A stretch of 64,000 nucleotides of DNA from Neostapfia colusana (Eukaryota > Streptophyta > Magnoliopsida > Poales > Poaceae). This document shows, in pieces, positions 1 to 11,260 of the stretch (position 1 is the first letter of the stretch; every line of letters begins with the position of its first letter). The DNA lies in contig JASWHV010000016.1 of the NCBI GenBank assembly GCA_030760725.1, positions 21,877,084-21,941,083 on the forward strand. The letters are read 5' to 3'. The translations under genes were made by a program, and so were the position numbers. Under the pieces are notes generated by a model that worked only from the letters and a program-made list of their open reading frames with translations, made no database searches and was not told the origin of the DNA.

Positions 1-3000
1 ACAAGGAGAGGTTGAACTCATGGCTAAAGCACTACGCAGTTAATACCTATCCCCTTAGCTTATTAAGCATCTACATTACTACACAGGTGAAATGGTCCCA
101 ATCTCCCATCCCATCATCATAATCCAATAACCATAACATCATTTCCCATGTTAAGCTCCCCGCTTAACTTCCAAAACCATCAATCCTCTAATCATGAATA
201 AGTCCAGGCCGCTCTTAACCGTGAGCACGGCTGTCAAGACAGTTTTGACTTTGCAGAGTTTGATCCACTGTACCCACAAGTAGTGATTTCATCCCCCGTT
301 GCCGGGTGGACTAAAAGAACCTCCATTATGCCAGTGGCTACGATCCACATTCACACTTCCCAGGTGTGCAGCCAGGAGATCACTACGAAGCCTTTACAAA
401 GGGATTCCCGACGAGCGTGGGCCCACTGAGGTTTCACCCCTAACAGCATACAAGAGGCTCCAACCCCGCTGCAGTGGCCCTCTCTTGAGCCTTGCGGTTC
501 ATATGGTAGTCCAGCTGACACCCACTCCCCGCACCATCCAACACACCCATACTACGCCGGGGATACACCTAATTAATTGGCCAAGCTGCCCCATCTCAGC
601 ATTTGGTTGGCACTGTAAAGCCGGGTTACATGCTCCATGAACCGGTCCTTAGGATCCAGGCAAGTACTAAACACAAACCCAAGTCTCGTGCACCCAGCAC
701 ACAACCAAAACATCCAACTTGCCTTGATCCCTACCTCTACATAAACTCACAATGTTTCATTCAAGAGTATGGTAATATAAACTGATGATCGCATTTCCCA
801 AATATCCCATTCTAAGCATGGCTAAGCAAATGCATGTAAATAAATGACATGACAAAATAAATCCCAACCCAAGCTACAAGGAAACAAGGTAATGCAATTC
901 TAAGGAAACTTTCCTAGCATGGGTTTCATATTTAACTTGACAATGCAAATAATTCTACCTACACATCCTAGCATAGGATCAAAGTGGTCAAGGACACTTG
1001 CCTCCTTCTTGCTGCTCTTGAAATTGGTAGTCCTGATCTTGGAAATGAATAACTTGTTCTTGAACAGGTTCTACTTCATACCATCACACATAGCAAAAGA
1101 AAAACAACAATCCATAAGACATAGTTCACACTTACACTTCATACAAACCACACATTCACATTTATGAAATTTCTTTACCATTATATGTGTTGTGGTTACT
1201 TTATGTGTGTTGAGTTGTGGCTTGCATGCACTTTTAACCATGTGTATATGATTCCTACTTTTGTGTCCACCTTTATACTTACATACTATTTATATGGGTT
1301 TCCAATAAATTTCTTATATTCAACTACTTCACCTTTTTACTACCAAGTGTGTATGAAAAGTATTATTCTTCCTCATATGTGCTTTCATAATTTCTATCAA
1401 CCCTAAACTGAATTCTTTGTATTTTAGAAACTCCATTTATCATTTACTAGTTGCTATATTTTCAGATTTATATTCCTATGCATAATTGTGTATTTTATTA
1501 TTAAATTAGTAATACACATCACCTAAACAGAATAGGTTCTGGTCCTGAATAATTTAAAATCATATTTTGACCTTGGCTTCTGATGTAGACCATTTCATAA
1601 TTATTTTCCCTATTTTTCTATAGCTATTCTTTACTTAAAAATGTGTCCCTATACTAATAAATGTGAATAATAAATGAAACAGATTTATTTCAGCCCAAAA
1701 ATATATTTTTATCTCACTCCAAAGTTTTCTAAGTACTGAGAAAGTTTTTAATTAATTTTGACAATTATGTTTGTCCCCCTTTTTAATTTTTAAACACTAG
1801 TTACATATTCAATTAAATACTAAACATGGCTAAAATAATGAATTCACCCCATTACAGAGTCTATAATATTATTTTCATAATTTCCAGGGGTCTAGCTACA
1901 CTTATCAGAGGTGTTTTTCCTAATTTCTATTAAGTTCAGGGGCTAAAACTGATTTTTAAATGAATTTACATGATTTTCTGGAGTTCCAGGGGCTAGATCT
2001 GAAGTTTCCGGGGCTAGCTCTCAATTCCAGAGAACCCCAGGGGGTAGCACGTAAGAATTCCAGTCTTTATAACGCGGGGCTGACGTGGACCGTCCGATTT
2101 TAAACCGACGGCTGAGATTATAACATCTAACCGGTACGCGGGGTTTTAAAGTCTACCGTGCGATTTAAAATAAACGGCGCACAAGCGGCCACGTCGCTCT
2201 GATCGAGCGCGGGCGGCGCTGCCGGCGGCGCACGGCGGCGGGAAGCGGCGATCTCGCCGGAAAGTTTCGGATCCTCGAGAATTCTGCCTAGAACTGTGAT
2301 CTTATGGCCTAGATCGGTAGAGGGGAGGTCAGTGATCTCACCTCGGGGGTTTTCTCGAGCTCGGGGGTCCTGGAAAGTGATCGGCGGCGAGGTCCGAGGC
2401 AAAACCACGGCGAAGCTCGTCGGCGCTGCGTTTACACCGTAACTCTCCGAGTTTTCTGCACCTGCAAAGTTCCCCGGAGGCGGTGGATCAAGACCAGCGA
2501 GTTAGATCAGAGTTTCCGAGCTTAGATCGGCCAGACTTCACCGGCGAAGTCTCGGTGCTCACCGGAGTAAAAATCGGCGATCGCGTGGGAAAAACTGATC
2601 GGAGCTGGGGTTTTTATAGCCGGGGGAGGGCGGTGGGTCTGTTGTGATCGAGTTGGAGTCCTCTGGGACCAGAATTCGGGCGACGGGACGCGGTTTCCGG
2701 TCGGTTGCGATTTCGCGCGCTCGGGGGAAAAGTCCGGGGTCGCGGGGGCTCAGGGTTAGGGATGACATGTGGGTCCCACCCGTCGGTGAGAGGCAGCGCG
2801 GCGCGCGCGGGGGCGGGCTGGCTCGGGGAAAGCTGGGCCGGCTGGCGGGTTTCGGCCCACTGGCCGGTTTTTTTCCCGTTTCTCTTTTTCTTTTTCCTTT
2901 TCTTTTCTGTTTTGAGTATAATTTGAATTCCAGTTTGAATTTGAATTTTTGCAAAACATGCAATACGTCCAAAAATTTTTAAATTCCCCTCTGAACATGG

Positions 3001-3034
3001 TTTAGGGTTTTGAAAAAAAATTTGGGGTGTTACA
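1..3034 (-). mobile_element. Tekay-like Ty3/gypsy LTR, partial (element H)
   Basis: Read on the minus strand this begins TGTAACACCCC at 3034 and runs off the left edge, so it is a long LTR (at least 3 kb) of a chromovirus-type element. The first half is AT-rich, followed by a GC-rich block (about 2050-2870) and then AT-rich sequence again, the same architecture as the D LTRs. A motif at about 219-236 (minus GCCGTGCTCACGGTT) matches a motif near the 3' end of the D LTR (20440-20455). The left end is therefore probably close to the LTR 3' end. It cuts into the Tat LTR that resumes at 3035. No coding region is seen. ORFs in the GC-rich block look incidental. It could be a solo LTR or a 5' LTR; the left end is not visible. 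Confidence 0.8.
1002..1073 (-). other. Exon-like segment inside the H LTR (candidate)
   Basis: A 72-nt minus-strand stretch is open and rich in Glu and Gln. It is followed by a GC-type 5' splice site (G|GCAAGT at 1001-996) and preceded by a T-rich tract. The D LTR has a segment in the same relative order (19297-19374, 78 nt) with the same end phases (2 nt left, 1 nt right) and the same kind of GC donor. The match between two different families is what makes it notable. There is no direct evidence of splicing. Confidence 0.35.
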
Positions 3035-3433
3035 GGGGGCAGGCAGCGCCGTTCTTCTGGCCACGTGGCGGGCCCGGAGCCCTCCTCAGAAGAGAGGGGG
3101 GTCCGGCCCCGCAGGACACGTGGAGCCTTCGGACCTCTCCCCGCGGAGGGGGAGGTTCGGCTTCTGTTGGCTACGCGGCGAGCCCGGAGCTCCTCTCTAA
3201 GGAGAGGGAGGTCCGGCCTCTCCGGACACGCGGCACCTTCGGACCTCTCTCCCGCGGAGGGGGAGGTCCGGCTTCTGTATGCCATGTGGTGGGCCCGGAG
3301 CTCTCCTCTGAGGAGAGGGAGGTCCGGCCCCGCTGGACGCGTGGCGCCTTCGGAGCTCTCCCTGCGGAGAAGGGCGAGATCCTTAGGCATTTTCCCCTGT
3401 GCGCGGGGGTACCCCATATCGAGGGTACCGACA
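3035..3433 (-). repeat. Tat LTR of G, leftmost copy, cut by H
   Basis: This matches the last ~400 bp (plus-strand order) of the complete LTR at 7926-9051, ending GGTACCGACA. The start is missing because H is inserted at 3034/3035. It contains the ~110-bp G-box subrepeats of the U3 region. It is followed at 3434 by the purine-rich (minus strand) GGGCCCGGGGGCCAC, a candidate polypurine tract, which makes this the 3' LTR of the left unit. Confidence 0.85.
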
Positions 3434-4379
3434 GTGGCCCCCGGGCCCATCTCGGGGGAGATAGCGAGCCCGAGGTGGGACCTTCGTCTCTTCTGATCCG
3501 TGCACTTTCTTGTCTTGAGTACTCCCTGTGCTGGCAGGGTCTTGACGGCTTCAGTGTTCAGCCTCTTAGGAGAGGGTGAAGCCTGGCATCGGAGCTCGGC
3601 CCGGCTGTGGGGGCGGAGGTCCGGATGTCATCGGAGCTCAGGCCAGCGAAGGGCGTGAGGTCCGGCATCAGCACTCGCCTCTGAAAGGAGGTCGAGGGCT
3701 GGCCTCGGAGCTCGGTCTGGCTGTGGAGGCGGAGTCCGGAAGTCATCGGAGCTCAGGCCAGCGAAGGGCGTGAGGTCCGGAGGTCATCGGAGCTCAGGCC
3801 AGCGAAGGGCGTGAGGTCCGGCATCAGTGCTCGCCTCTGAAAGGAGGGCGAGGGCTGGCCTCGGAGCTCGGCCTGGATGTGGAGGCGGAGTCCGGAACTG
3901 CTCAGTGGTCCCCCCTTTCCTATCCCTTAGTCTCATTTGGCTTACTGTCCCAGGCCGGAATACGGGGCTTGGGTAATCCAGTGCACTTGGTCCCGGAGGT
4001 TTGGCCCCAGCCCCAGTCAGGGTGTAACCGCCCGGCCTCCTGGTACTCAGACCGTAGCGCCGGGAGGCAGAGTGCACATGCTTTGGGTGCAAGACCGGGC
4101 AAAGCAAGGCTCCTGACCCCCCGTTCTAGCGTAGGTCTTTTCTCGGAGGAGACCAACTGGCGGTGCAGTACCCTTATTGGGGGAGATCCAAAAGGCCACC
4201 AGGCCTCTGGCAGGTACCCCGAGCACTACCGCCTTCGGCAGGACGGCAAGTATCGACTATGCATGAGAGCAGGAAAGAGGAACCGAGTGTACAATGGACG
4301 CACACTGTCTAGAGCGTGGGGAGGTGTTCATATAAATTAATGCGTAATTTAAATAAACACTTAAGTAAGCATGGTGAAC
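3434..4379 (-). other. G unit 1: non-coding 3' internal region with tandem repeats
   Basis: The segment between the 3' LTR and the integrase remnants has no credible ORF. A GC-rich tandem repeat (about 3590-3900, period about 116 bp, with an extra ~40-bp duplication) is repeated in unit 2. An AT-rich islet with AATTAATGCGTAATTTAAAT at about 4335-4354 is conserved in all Tat copies here. The antisense ORF present in A, B and C is absent. Confidence 0.7.
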
Positions 4380-5060
4380 TTACTGGGGTGGCGTCGGAGC
4401 GCCTGTCTTCACGCAGAGTGGGTCATGCGTGACTTCGTCGTACGCCGGACACGGGGGGACCCCCATGGCTATATCAGGGGGAAGCATGGCTTCGGCCCTG
4501 CATACCATGTGGAAGGGTAGTTCCCGTGACCCGGCCCTGGGAAGTCCGGCTGGCCCTCGACATGGAGGAGCCGGTATCCCCCGACGGCTCTGAGTGCGCG
4601 TCTGCACCGGTTGTGTGGGTCTGCTTGGCGTGGACTTGGCACGCATTGCATCCCTAACCAGTTTGACGGCGTCCAGGTGGCTCTCGGTCAGTAGGAGCCA
4701 TGCCGGGTGGCTTATCTGACCAACGCGCGGGACGATGAGCGTTCCCATCACTCGCCTCCTTGGACTACTGCGAGCTAGTCGCAGCCTTCCTCCTGGGTTA
4801 TGCACCGCAATAGGATGTCGAGGCGCCACGCCAGTAAAGATACCAGCGCGTAGCACTTAGCCATCCGCACCACCCGTTCAGCGGATGCACGTTCATCAGG
4901 AAGGATGTCCTTCAAGGAGTCCCGGACCTCCGTGGTCCATGCATCGGGACTACTTGAGCTTCTGGATCTTGAGCGCTGGGTTGCACGGAGTCCCCAGTGA
5001 CTCTTACGATCCTTTGGCGGCATCCAGGGCCGCCGGGACTGCCTAGCTTCGTGGCACTGG
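4380..5060 (-). pseudogene. G unit 1: integrase remnants
   Basis: Minus-strand fragments in several frames resemble Ty3/gypsy integrase. One piece (about 4860-5000) has PDAWTTEVRDSLKDILPDE, the N-terminal region seen also in A. Further on, TPFHMV/AEAMLPPDIAMG resembles the late catalytic-core segment. The DDE core between them is largely deleted and the frame is broken, so no active integrase is possible. Unit 2 carries the same deletion at 9938-10610, which shows that the deletion predates the duplication. Confidence 0.65.
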
Positions 5061-5640
5061 TTCAGCCCCCTTCGCCCGGCTCGGCGGGCCGGGCTGTGGA
5101 CCGCAGCAACGTCCTCTCGAAGACTCCTTCGTGCACGGGGGCTCCGATGGAGGTCTTCGTTGAGAAGTTGTCAGCTGCGGCCGTGCCAGCGTGCGGTTCA
5201 TGGCGCAGGTCCAAGGCGAGGAGTTCCTTCTCCAACATCTGCACGTGAAGCAGATAAGCAGCTAGCTGTGGGTCATTGCAAGGGCATTCACCCTTAACTT
5301 GCTTGATAACTAGCTGGGAGTCGCCCTGTGCCAACAACTGGCGAGCGCCCAAAGACAGGACTGTCTTTTAGGCCAAAGATGAGTGCTTCATACTCTGCCA
5401 AGTTGTTGGTTGCCCTGGAATTGAAACACACCATGTACCCAGACTGCTCCCCCGATGGCATGAGAAGCAGTACGCCGGCACCGGCCCCCTTCTTTCGCGA
5501 GGAGCCGTCGAAGAAGAGCGTCCAGTGAGGCCCGGTGAAGACCGGAGCTCGCTACTTTGGTTCACCGTCTTTGCGGCCCCCTGGGTCAGCCTTCGTTGGC
5601 GTCTACTCAGCCACGAAGACAGCCAGTGCTTGGCTCTTGG
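5061..5640 (-). pseudogene. G unit 1: second (archaeal-type) RNase H remnant
   Basis: Minus-strand fragments match the aRNase H of A: WTLFFDGSS (first catalytic Asp), NLAEYEAL (Glu) and GDSQLVIKQVKGE (Asp). A frameshift near 5370 splits the domain. Presence of a second RNase H is diagnostic of the Tat lineage. Upstream it is fused to gag sequence, so protease, RT and most of the first RNase H are deleted. Confidence 0.7.
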
Positions 5641-7868
5641 CTGTCTGACGTGGTCGGGAGCTCAGCTTGAACTCCGCCGTCTTCGGGCTGTCTTCCGGCT
5701 TCGGAAGCTGGCAGTGAGTGCCAGCTCCGCCCACCGGCTGCTCTGGCGCACTTGTCCGTCAGGCTGAAGTGCTCAGAGGCATCGCAGACCTCTTTGGTCG
5801 CAAGCTTCTCAAGCATCTTCTCGTCTCGGACACTGTCAAAGTGCCACCACCATAGAAGCACTTTGAATATGTGGGATGGTGTTGCGTACCTGGGAGAACC
5901 GCTGGATGAAGGAGCGCAGCGACTCCCCAGGTTGTTACTTGATGGCTTGGAGGTCAAGCTCCGTGCCGGGACGGTTGTAGGAGCTGCCGAAGTTGGCGAT
6001 GAACTGCCGGCAGAGCTCTCCCCAGGAAGTCATGGAACCCCGAGGGAGGTTCATGAGCCCAGACCGGGTCGGGCCGGTCAAGGCGACGGGGAACTAGTTC
6101 GCCATGACGGCCTCATCCCCTCCTGCGGCAAGTACGGCGGTGGAGTAGATCTGAAGGAACTCCGCCGGGTTGACGCTGCTGTCGAACTTGTCGGGCAGGT
6201 GCGGCCAAAACCGGAGCCTGGTGTAGCTGGAATCTGCCGTGTGTTCACCAACCATTGGCGTGCGCATCAGCGACACGGCCGGTTGGCCGGAGCGTTGTCC
6301 CCGCCGAAGTCGAGGGTTTGCGGCGGCGACGACGAAACGGTCTACCTCGCGAATCCGCTGCTGGGTCGCTGCCTGAGGCGCGTCCCCAGCAGGCGGATTG
6401 AGTAGCAGCGCTCTTGCTGCGGCTAGCGCACCCCTGCTGGGTACGCCCAGCGCTACTGAAGACCTGACGCTGGTCGGAGCCTGCATTGCCGGGGTCGGTG
6501 CTGCCAGAGCCGGTTGCTGGCTCCCAGTGCAGGTATTGGTGCCGCGAACGCTTGGTTCGCCGCTGGCACAGTGTGCCCCGGTATGGGCAAGGCTGCTCCC
6601 TAGACCGGGGACGCCGTTTGCGGGGCATATGGTTGTGGCATATGCTGTGCAGCGTATGCCTGGGGCAGAGCTCGCGTGGCGAAGATCTGCCCTTCAGGCT
6701 GGGTCGAGGCTGACGTCATACTGTCGCCAGCCTCTTAGTTGTGACGCCTTTCTCGACGTCGCTCGAAGAACACTCGGGCATCTTGGCCCAAGTGGCATCG
6801 CTCCGGCTCTGCTCCCAGGTCCGTCGATGGAAGCCTGGTGGAGCCGGAGTCCGCCGTCTGCTCGCCAACCATTGGCGTGCGCGTCAGCGACACGGCCGGT
6901 TGGCCGGAGCATCGTCCCCGCCGAAGTCGAGGGTTTGCGGCGGCGACGTCGAGACGGTCTATCTCTCGAATCCACTGCTGGGTCGCTGCCTGAGGCGCGT
7001 CCCCAGCAGGCAGATTGTGCAGTAGCGCTCTTGCTGCTGCTGGCGCACCCCCGCCGGGTACGCCCAGCGCTACTGAAGACCTGACGCTGGTTGGAGCCTG
7101 CATTGCCGGGGTCGGCGCTGCCAGAGCCGGTTGCTGGCTCCCAGTGCAGGTACTGGTGTCGCGAACGCTTGGTTGCGCCTGACACAGTGTACCACGGTAT
7201 GGGCAAGGTTGCGCCATAGGCCGGGGACACCGCTTGCAGAGCACATGGTTGTGGCTTATGCTGTTCGGCGCACGCATGGGGCAGAGCTCACGTAGCGAAG
7301 GTATGCCCTCCAGGCTAGGTCGAGGCCGACGTCATGTTGTCGCCAGCCTCTTGAGTGCGACGCCTTTCTCGACGTCGCTCGAGGAACACTCGGGCATCTT
7401 GGCCCAAGTGGCACCGTTCCAGCTCATTCCTCAGGTCTGTCGACGGAAGCTTGGTGGAGCTGGAACCCGCCGTCTGCCCGTCAACCGTTGGCGTGCGCGT
7501 CTGCGACACAGCCGGTTGGTCGGAGCGTCGTCCCCGCCGAAGTCAATGGTTTGCGGCGGCGACGACAAGACGGTCTACCTCGCGAATCCACTGCTGGGTC
7601 GCTGCCTGAGGCGCGTCCCCAGCAGGCGGATTGTGCAGTAGCGCCCTTGCTGCGGCTAGCGCACCCCCACCGGGTACGCCCGGCGCTACTGAAGGCCTGA
7701 CGCTGGATGGAGCCTGCATTGCCGGGGTCGGCGCTGCCAGAGCCGGTTGCTGGCTCCCAGCTTGCCCTGACACACTCCGTCCTGAGTGTGTCATCATGTA
7801 CTCTCCCCTGGTCACGGTTTACCGCGGGCGCAGGGGGGAGAGTTTGCCGCTGAAGGAAGCTTGGTCAT
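5641..7868 (-). pseudogene. G unit 1: gag with triplicated 5' part
   Basis: The start codon equivalent to that of A, B and C (MTKLPS-like) is at 7868. The frame breaks repeatedly. The N-terminal part is present about three times (see the repeat entry), and the third copy lacks a segment so that it joins directly to the capsid-like PHLPDKFDSSVNPAEF region near 6200. The capsid-like gag domain continues to about 5750 and then fuses to RNase H. No functional Gag is expected. Confidence 0.7.
6230..7756 (-). repeat. Tandem duplication of gag 5' part, ~616-bp period, 2.5-3 copies
   Basis: The marker CAACC(A/G)TTGGCG occurs at about 6249, 6866 and 7482, giving spacings of 617 and 616 bp. Copy junctions share the context CTCCCAGTGCAGGT(A)TTGG near 6520 and 7140. 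The copies are 90% or more alike by eye. The period is not a multiple of three, so each junction shifts the frame. The homologous region of unit 2 has only two copies. Confidence 0.8.
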
Positions 7869-7903
7869 CTTCGTCGGTGGAAACTCGTCGCGCTAGGAGA
7901 AAA

Positions 7904-7923
7904 GCCCCCTACCTGGCACGCCA
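7904..7923 (-). other. Primer-binding site of G unit 1
   Basis: Minus strand TGGCGTGCCAGG..., two bases inside the LTR end at 7926, in the position of a tRNA primer site. It differs by one base from the TGGCGCGCCAGG form in A, B and C. I did not assign the tRNA. Confidence 0.65.
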
Positions 7924-7925
7924 AA

Positions 7926-9051
7926 TGTCAAAGTGTGCGATCGACACTTCCCCCGGGCCTGCACTGGGCAGCCCGCGGAGGTTCTTTTTTCGGAGGGGCT
8001 AGTTCCTAGCGGAGAGCTTGCGCAGATGGACGAGTTAGTGAGAGCTTGACACGGGAAGTTTTACGTGGTTCAGGCCGCCGGAGCGTAAAACCCTACGTCC
8101 ACGGCGAGCTATGGAGCTCGCTGTATTGCTTGCTGCTCAGGGCCGGGGGCCTGAGCTTGGGGGTGAGTTACAGCTTGAGAGTGTATGGCTAGCGTATGAG
8201 TTGCAGAATGCGAACCCAGGGGTGCGGATGACTAGAGTCCGAACCCCTGCTAACGTCGCCTACCCGAGCCTTTTATAGTCCAAGACTCGGGTGGCTTACA
8301 AGGGGGGCCGGGACCCGACAGGCGGCCCCAGGGAGATTGACTGATATCTACCGTATCTGCAGTTATGCCGGTAGTTGTCTCTGCCGAAGGATTCTGAGTC
8401 TTCATCTTGTAGCTCTGCCCATGCCGCATGCTAGTCGTAGTGGATAATGACGGCAGGGGCGGCATGGGATGTCTTGTCGCTGCGTTTATTGGCTGGCAGC
8501 CTCTGACACTGCGCGCCAGTCTGTGATGCGACTGGGCGCAACGGCACCTGACAGAGGCGTGCTCCGCGTCTCCGCGTCTTGGGAAGGCGCGGGCCTTGAA
8601 TACCTTGTACGGGCAAGGTATGGGGCGTCTTTACGCCCGCTGCCTATCGCTCGGGGGCAGGCAGCGCCATTCTTCTGGCCACGTGGCGGGCCCGGAGCCC
8701 TCCTCAGAAGAGAGGGGGGTCCGGCCCCGCAGGACACGTGGAGCCTTCGGACCTCTCCCCGCGGAGGGGGAGGTTCGGCTTCTGTTGGCCACGCGGCGAG
8801 CCCGGAGCTCCTCTCTAAGGAGAGGGAGGTCCGGCCTCTCCGGACACGCGGCACCTTCGGACCTCTCTCCCGCGGAGGGGGAGGTCCGGCTTCTGTATGC
8901 CACGTGGTGGGCCCGGAGCTCTCCTCTGAGGAGAGGGAGGTCCAGCCCCGCTGGACGCGTGGCGCCTTCGGAGCTCTCCCTGCGCAGAAGGGCGAGATCC
9001 TTATGCATTTTCCCCTGTGCGCGGGGGTACGCCATATCGAGGGTACCGACA
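7926..9051 (-). repeat. Central shared LTR of G (1126 bp)
   Basis: On the minus strand it begins TGTCGGTACC and ends TTTGACA, a mutated form of the usual TTCGACA. It has three ~110-bp G-box subrepeats (about 8678-9010) and a TATAAAA on the minus strand at 8271-8277. It is flanked by a primer site at 7904-7923 and by a polypurine tract at 9052-9066, so internal sequence lies on both sides. By eye it differs from the LTR at 13248 by roughly 8% in the first ~130 bp, more than the LTR pairs of A, B or C. Confidence 0.9.
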
Positions 9052-9937
9052 GTGGCCCCCGGGCCCATCTCGGGGGAGATAGCGAGCCCGAGGTGGGACC
9101 TTCGTCTCTTCTGATCCGCGCACTTTCTTGTCTTGAGTACTCCCTGTGCTGGCAGGGTCTTGACGGCTTCGGTGTTCAGCCTCTTAGGAGAGGGTGAAGC
9201 CTGGCATCGGAGCTCGGCCCGGCTGTGGGGGCGGAGGTCCGGAAGTCATCGGAGCTCAGGCCAGCGAAGGGCGTGAGGTCCGGCATCAGCGCTCGCCTCT
9301 GAAAGGAGGGCGAGGGCTGGCCTCGGAGCTCGGTCTGGCTGTGGAGGCGGAGTGCGGAAGTCATCAGAGCTCAGGCCAATGAAGGTCGTGAGGTCCGGCA
9401 TCAGCGCTCGCCTCTGAAAGGAGGGCGAGGGCTGGCCTCGGAGCTCGGCCCAGCTGTGGGGGCGGAGTCCGGCACTGCTCAGTGGTCCCCCCTTTCCTAT
9501 CCCTTAGTCTCATTTGGCTTACTGTCCCAGGCCGGAATACGGGGCTTGGGTAATCCAGTGCACTTGGTCCCGGAGGTCTGGCCCCAGCCCTAGTCAGGGT
9601 GTAACCGCCCGGCCCCCTGGTACTCAGACCGTAACGCCGGGAGGCAGAGTGCGCATGCTTTGGGTGCAAGACCGGGCAAAGCAAGGCTCCTGACCCCCCG
9701 TTCTAGCGTAGGTCTTTTCTTGGAGGAGACCAACTGGCGGTGCAGTGCCCTTATAGGGGGAGATCCAAAAGGCCACCGGGCCTCTGGCAGGTACCCCAAG
9801 CACTACCGCCTTCAGCAGGACGGCAAATATCGACTATGCATGAGAGCCGGAAAGAGGAGCCGAGTGTACAATGGACGCACACTGTCTAGAGCGTGGGGAG
9901 GTGTTCATATAAATTAATGTGTAATTTAAATAAACAC
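9052..9937 (-). other. G unit 2: non-coding 3' internal region with tandem repeats
   Basis: Homologous to 3434-4379. The tandem repeat here has 116- and 115-bp spacing (about 9209, 9325, 9440) without the extra 40-bp duplication of unit 1. The AT-rich islet lies at about 9907-9938. No antisense ORF is present. Confidence 0.7.
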
Positions 9938-10610
9938 CTAAGTAAGCATGGTGAACTTACTGGGTAGCGTCGGAGCGCCTGTCTTCACGCAGAGCGGGTC
10001 ATGCGTGGCTTCGTCATACGCCGGACACGGGGGGACCCCCATTGCTATATCAGGGGGAAGCATGGCTTCGGCCCCGCATACCATGTGGAAGGGTAGTTCT
10101 CGTGACCCGGCCCTGGGAAGTCCGTCTGGCCCTCGACATGGAGGAGCCGGTATCCCCCGACGGCTCTGGGTGCGCGTCTGCACCGGTTGTGTGGGTCTGC
10201 TTGGCGTGGACCTGGCACGCATTGCATCCCTAATCGGTTTGACGGCGTCCAGGTGGCTCTCGGTCAGTAGGAGCCATGCCGGGTGGCTTAACCGACCAAC
10301 GTGCGGGACGATGAGCGTTCCCAGCACTCGCCTCCTTGTACTACTGCGAGCTAATCGCAGCCTTCCTCCTGGGTTATGCACCGCAATAGGATGTCGTGGC
10401 GCCACGCCAGTAAAGATACCAGCGCGTAGCACTTAGCCATCCGCACCACCCGTTCAGCAGATGCACGTTCATCAGGAAGGATGTCCTTCAAGGAGTCCCG
10501 GACCTCCGTGGTCCATGCATCGGGACTACTTGAGCTTCTGGATCTTGAGCGCTGGGTTGCACGGAGTCCCCAGTGACTCTTACGATCCTTTGGCGGCATC
10601 CAGGGCCGCC
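9938..10610 (-). pseudogene. G unit 2: integrase remnants
   Basis: Same fragments and same core deletion as 4380-5060, with the N-terminal piece PDAWTTEVRDSLKDILPDE at about 10350-10530 and a later core piece containing FHMVCGAEAMLPPDIAMG near 10060. Broken frame. Confidence 0.65.
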
Positions 10611-10639
10611 GGGACTGCCTAGCTTCGAGGCACTGGTTC

Positions 10640-11260
10640 AGCCCCCTTCGCCCGGCTCGGCGGGCCGGGCTGTGGACCGCAGCAATGTCCTCTCAAAGAC
10701 TCCTTCGTGCGCAGGGGCTCCGATGGAGGCTTTCATTTAGAGGTCGTCAGCTGCGGCCGTGCAAGCGCGCGGTGCATGGCGCAGGTCAAAGGCGAGAAAT
10801 TCTTTCTCCAACATCTGCACGTGAAGCAGATAAGCAGCTAGCTGTGGGTCATTGCAGGGGCATTCACCCTTAACCTGCTTGATAACTAGCTGGGAGTCGC
10901 CCTGCGCCAACAACTGGTGAGCGCCCAGAGACAGGACTGTCTTTTAGGCCAAAGATGAGTGCTACATACTCTGCCAAGTTGTTGGTTGCCTTGGAATTGA
11001 GACGCACCATGTACCCAGACTGCTCCCCCGATGGCATGAGAAGCAGTACGCCGGCACCGGCCCCCTGCTTTTGCGAGGAGCCGTCGAAGAAGAGCGTCCA
11101 GTGAGGCCCGGTGAAGACCGGAGCTCGGTACTTTGGTTCACCGTCTTCGCGGCCCCCTGGGTCAGCCTTCGTTGGCGTCCACTCAGCCACGAAGTCAGCC
11201 AGTGCTTGGCTCTTGGCTGTCTGACGTGGTCGGGAGCTCAGCTTGAACTCCGCCGTCTTC
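10640..11260 (-). pseudogene. G unit 2: second RNase H fused to gag
   Basis: One open stretch (minus, 10870-11409) runs from a gag fragment through KSQALADFVAEWTP into the aRNase H motifs WTLFFDGSSQKQGAGAG and NNLAEYVAL, then shifts frame. In NNLAEYVAL the residue after Tyr is Val, where A has Glu. The gag-to-RNase H junction marks a large deletion of protease, RT and first RNase H shared with unit 1. Confidence 0.7.

Noticed and set aside
299..785. Small plus-strand ORFs near the left edge
   Set aside because: They lie in the LTR of H (minus), share no motif with known proteins, and part of the region matches non-coding D LTR sequence.
3058..3390. CRISPR-like direct repeats
   Set aside because: The repeats are ~110-bp contiguous LTR subrepeats without unique spacers, in a plant genome.
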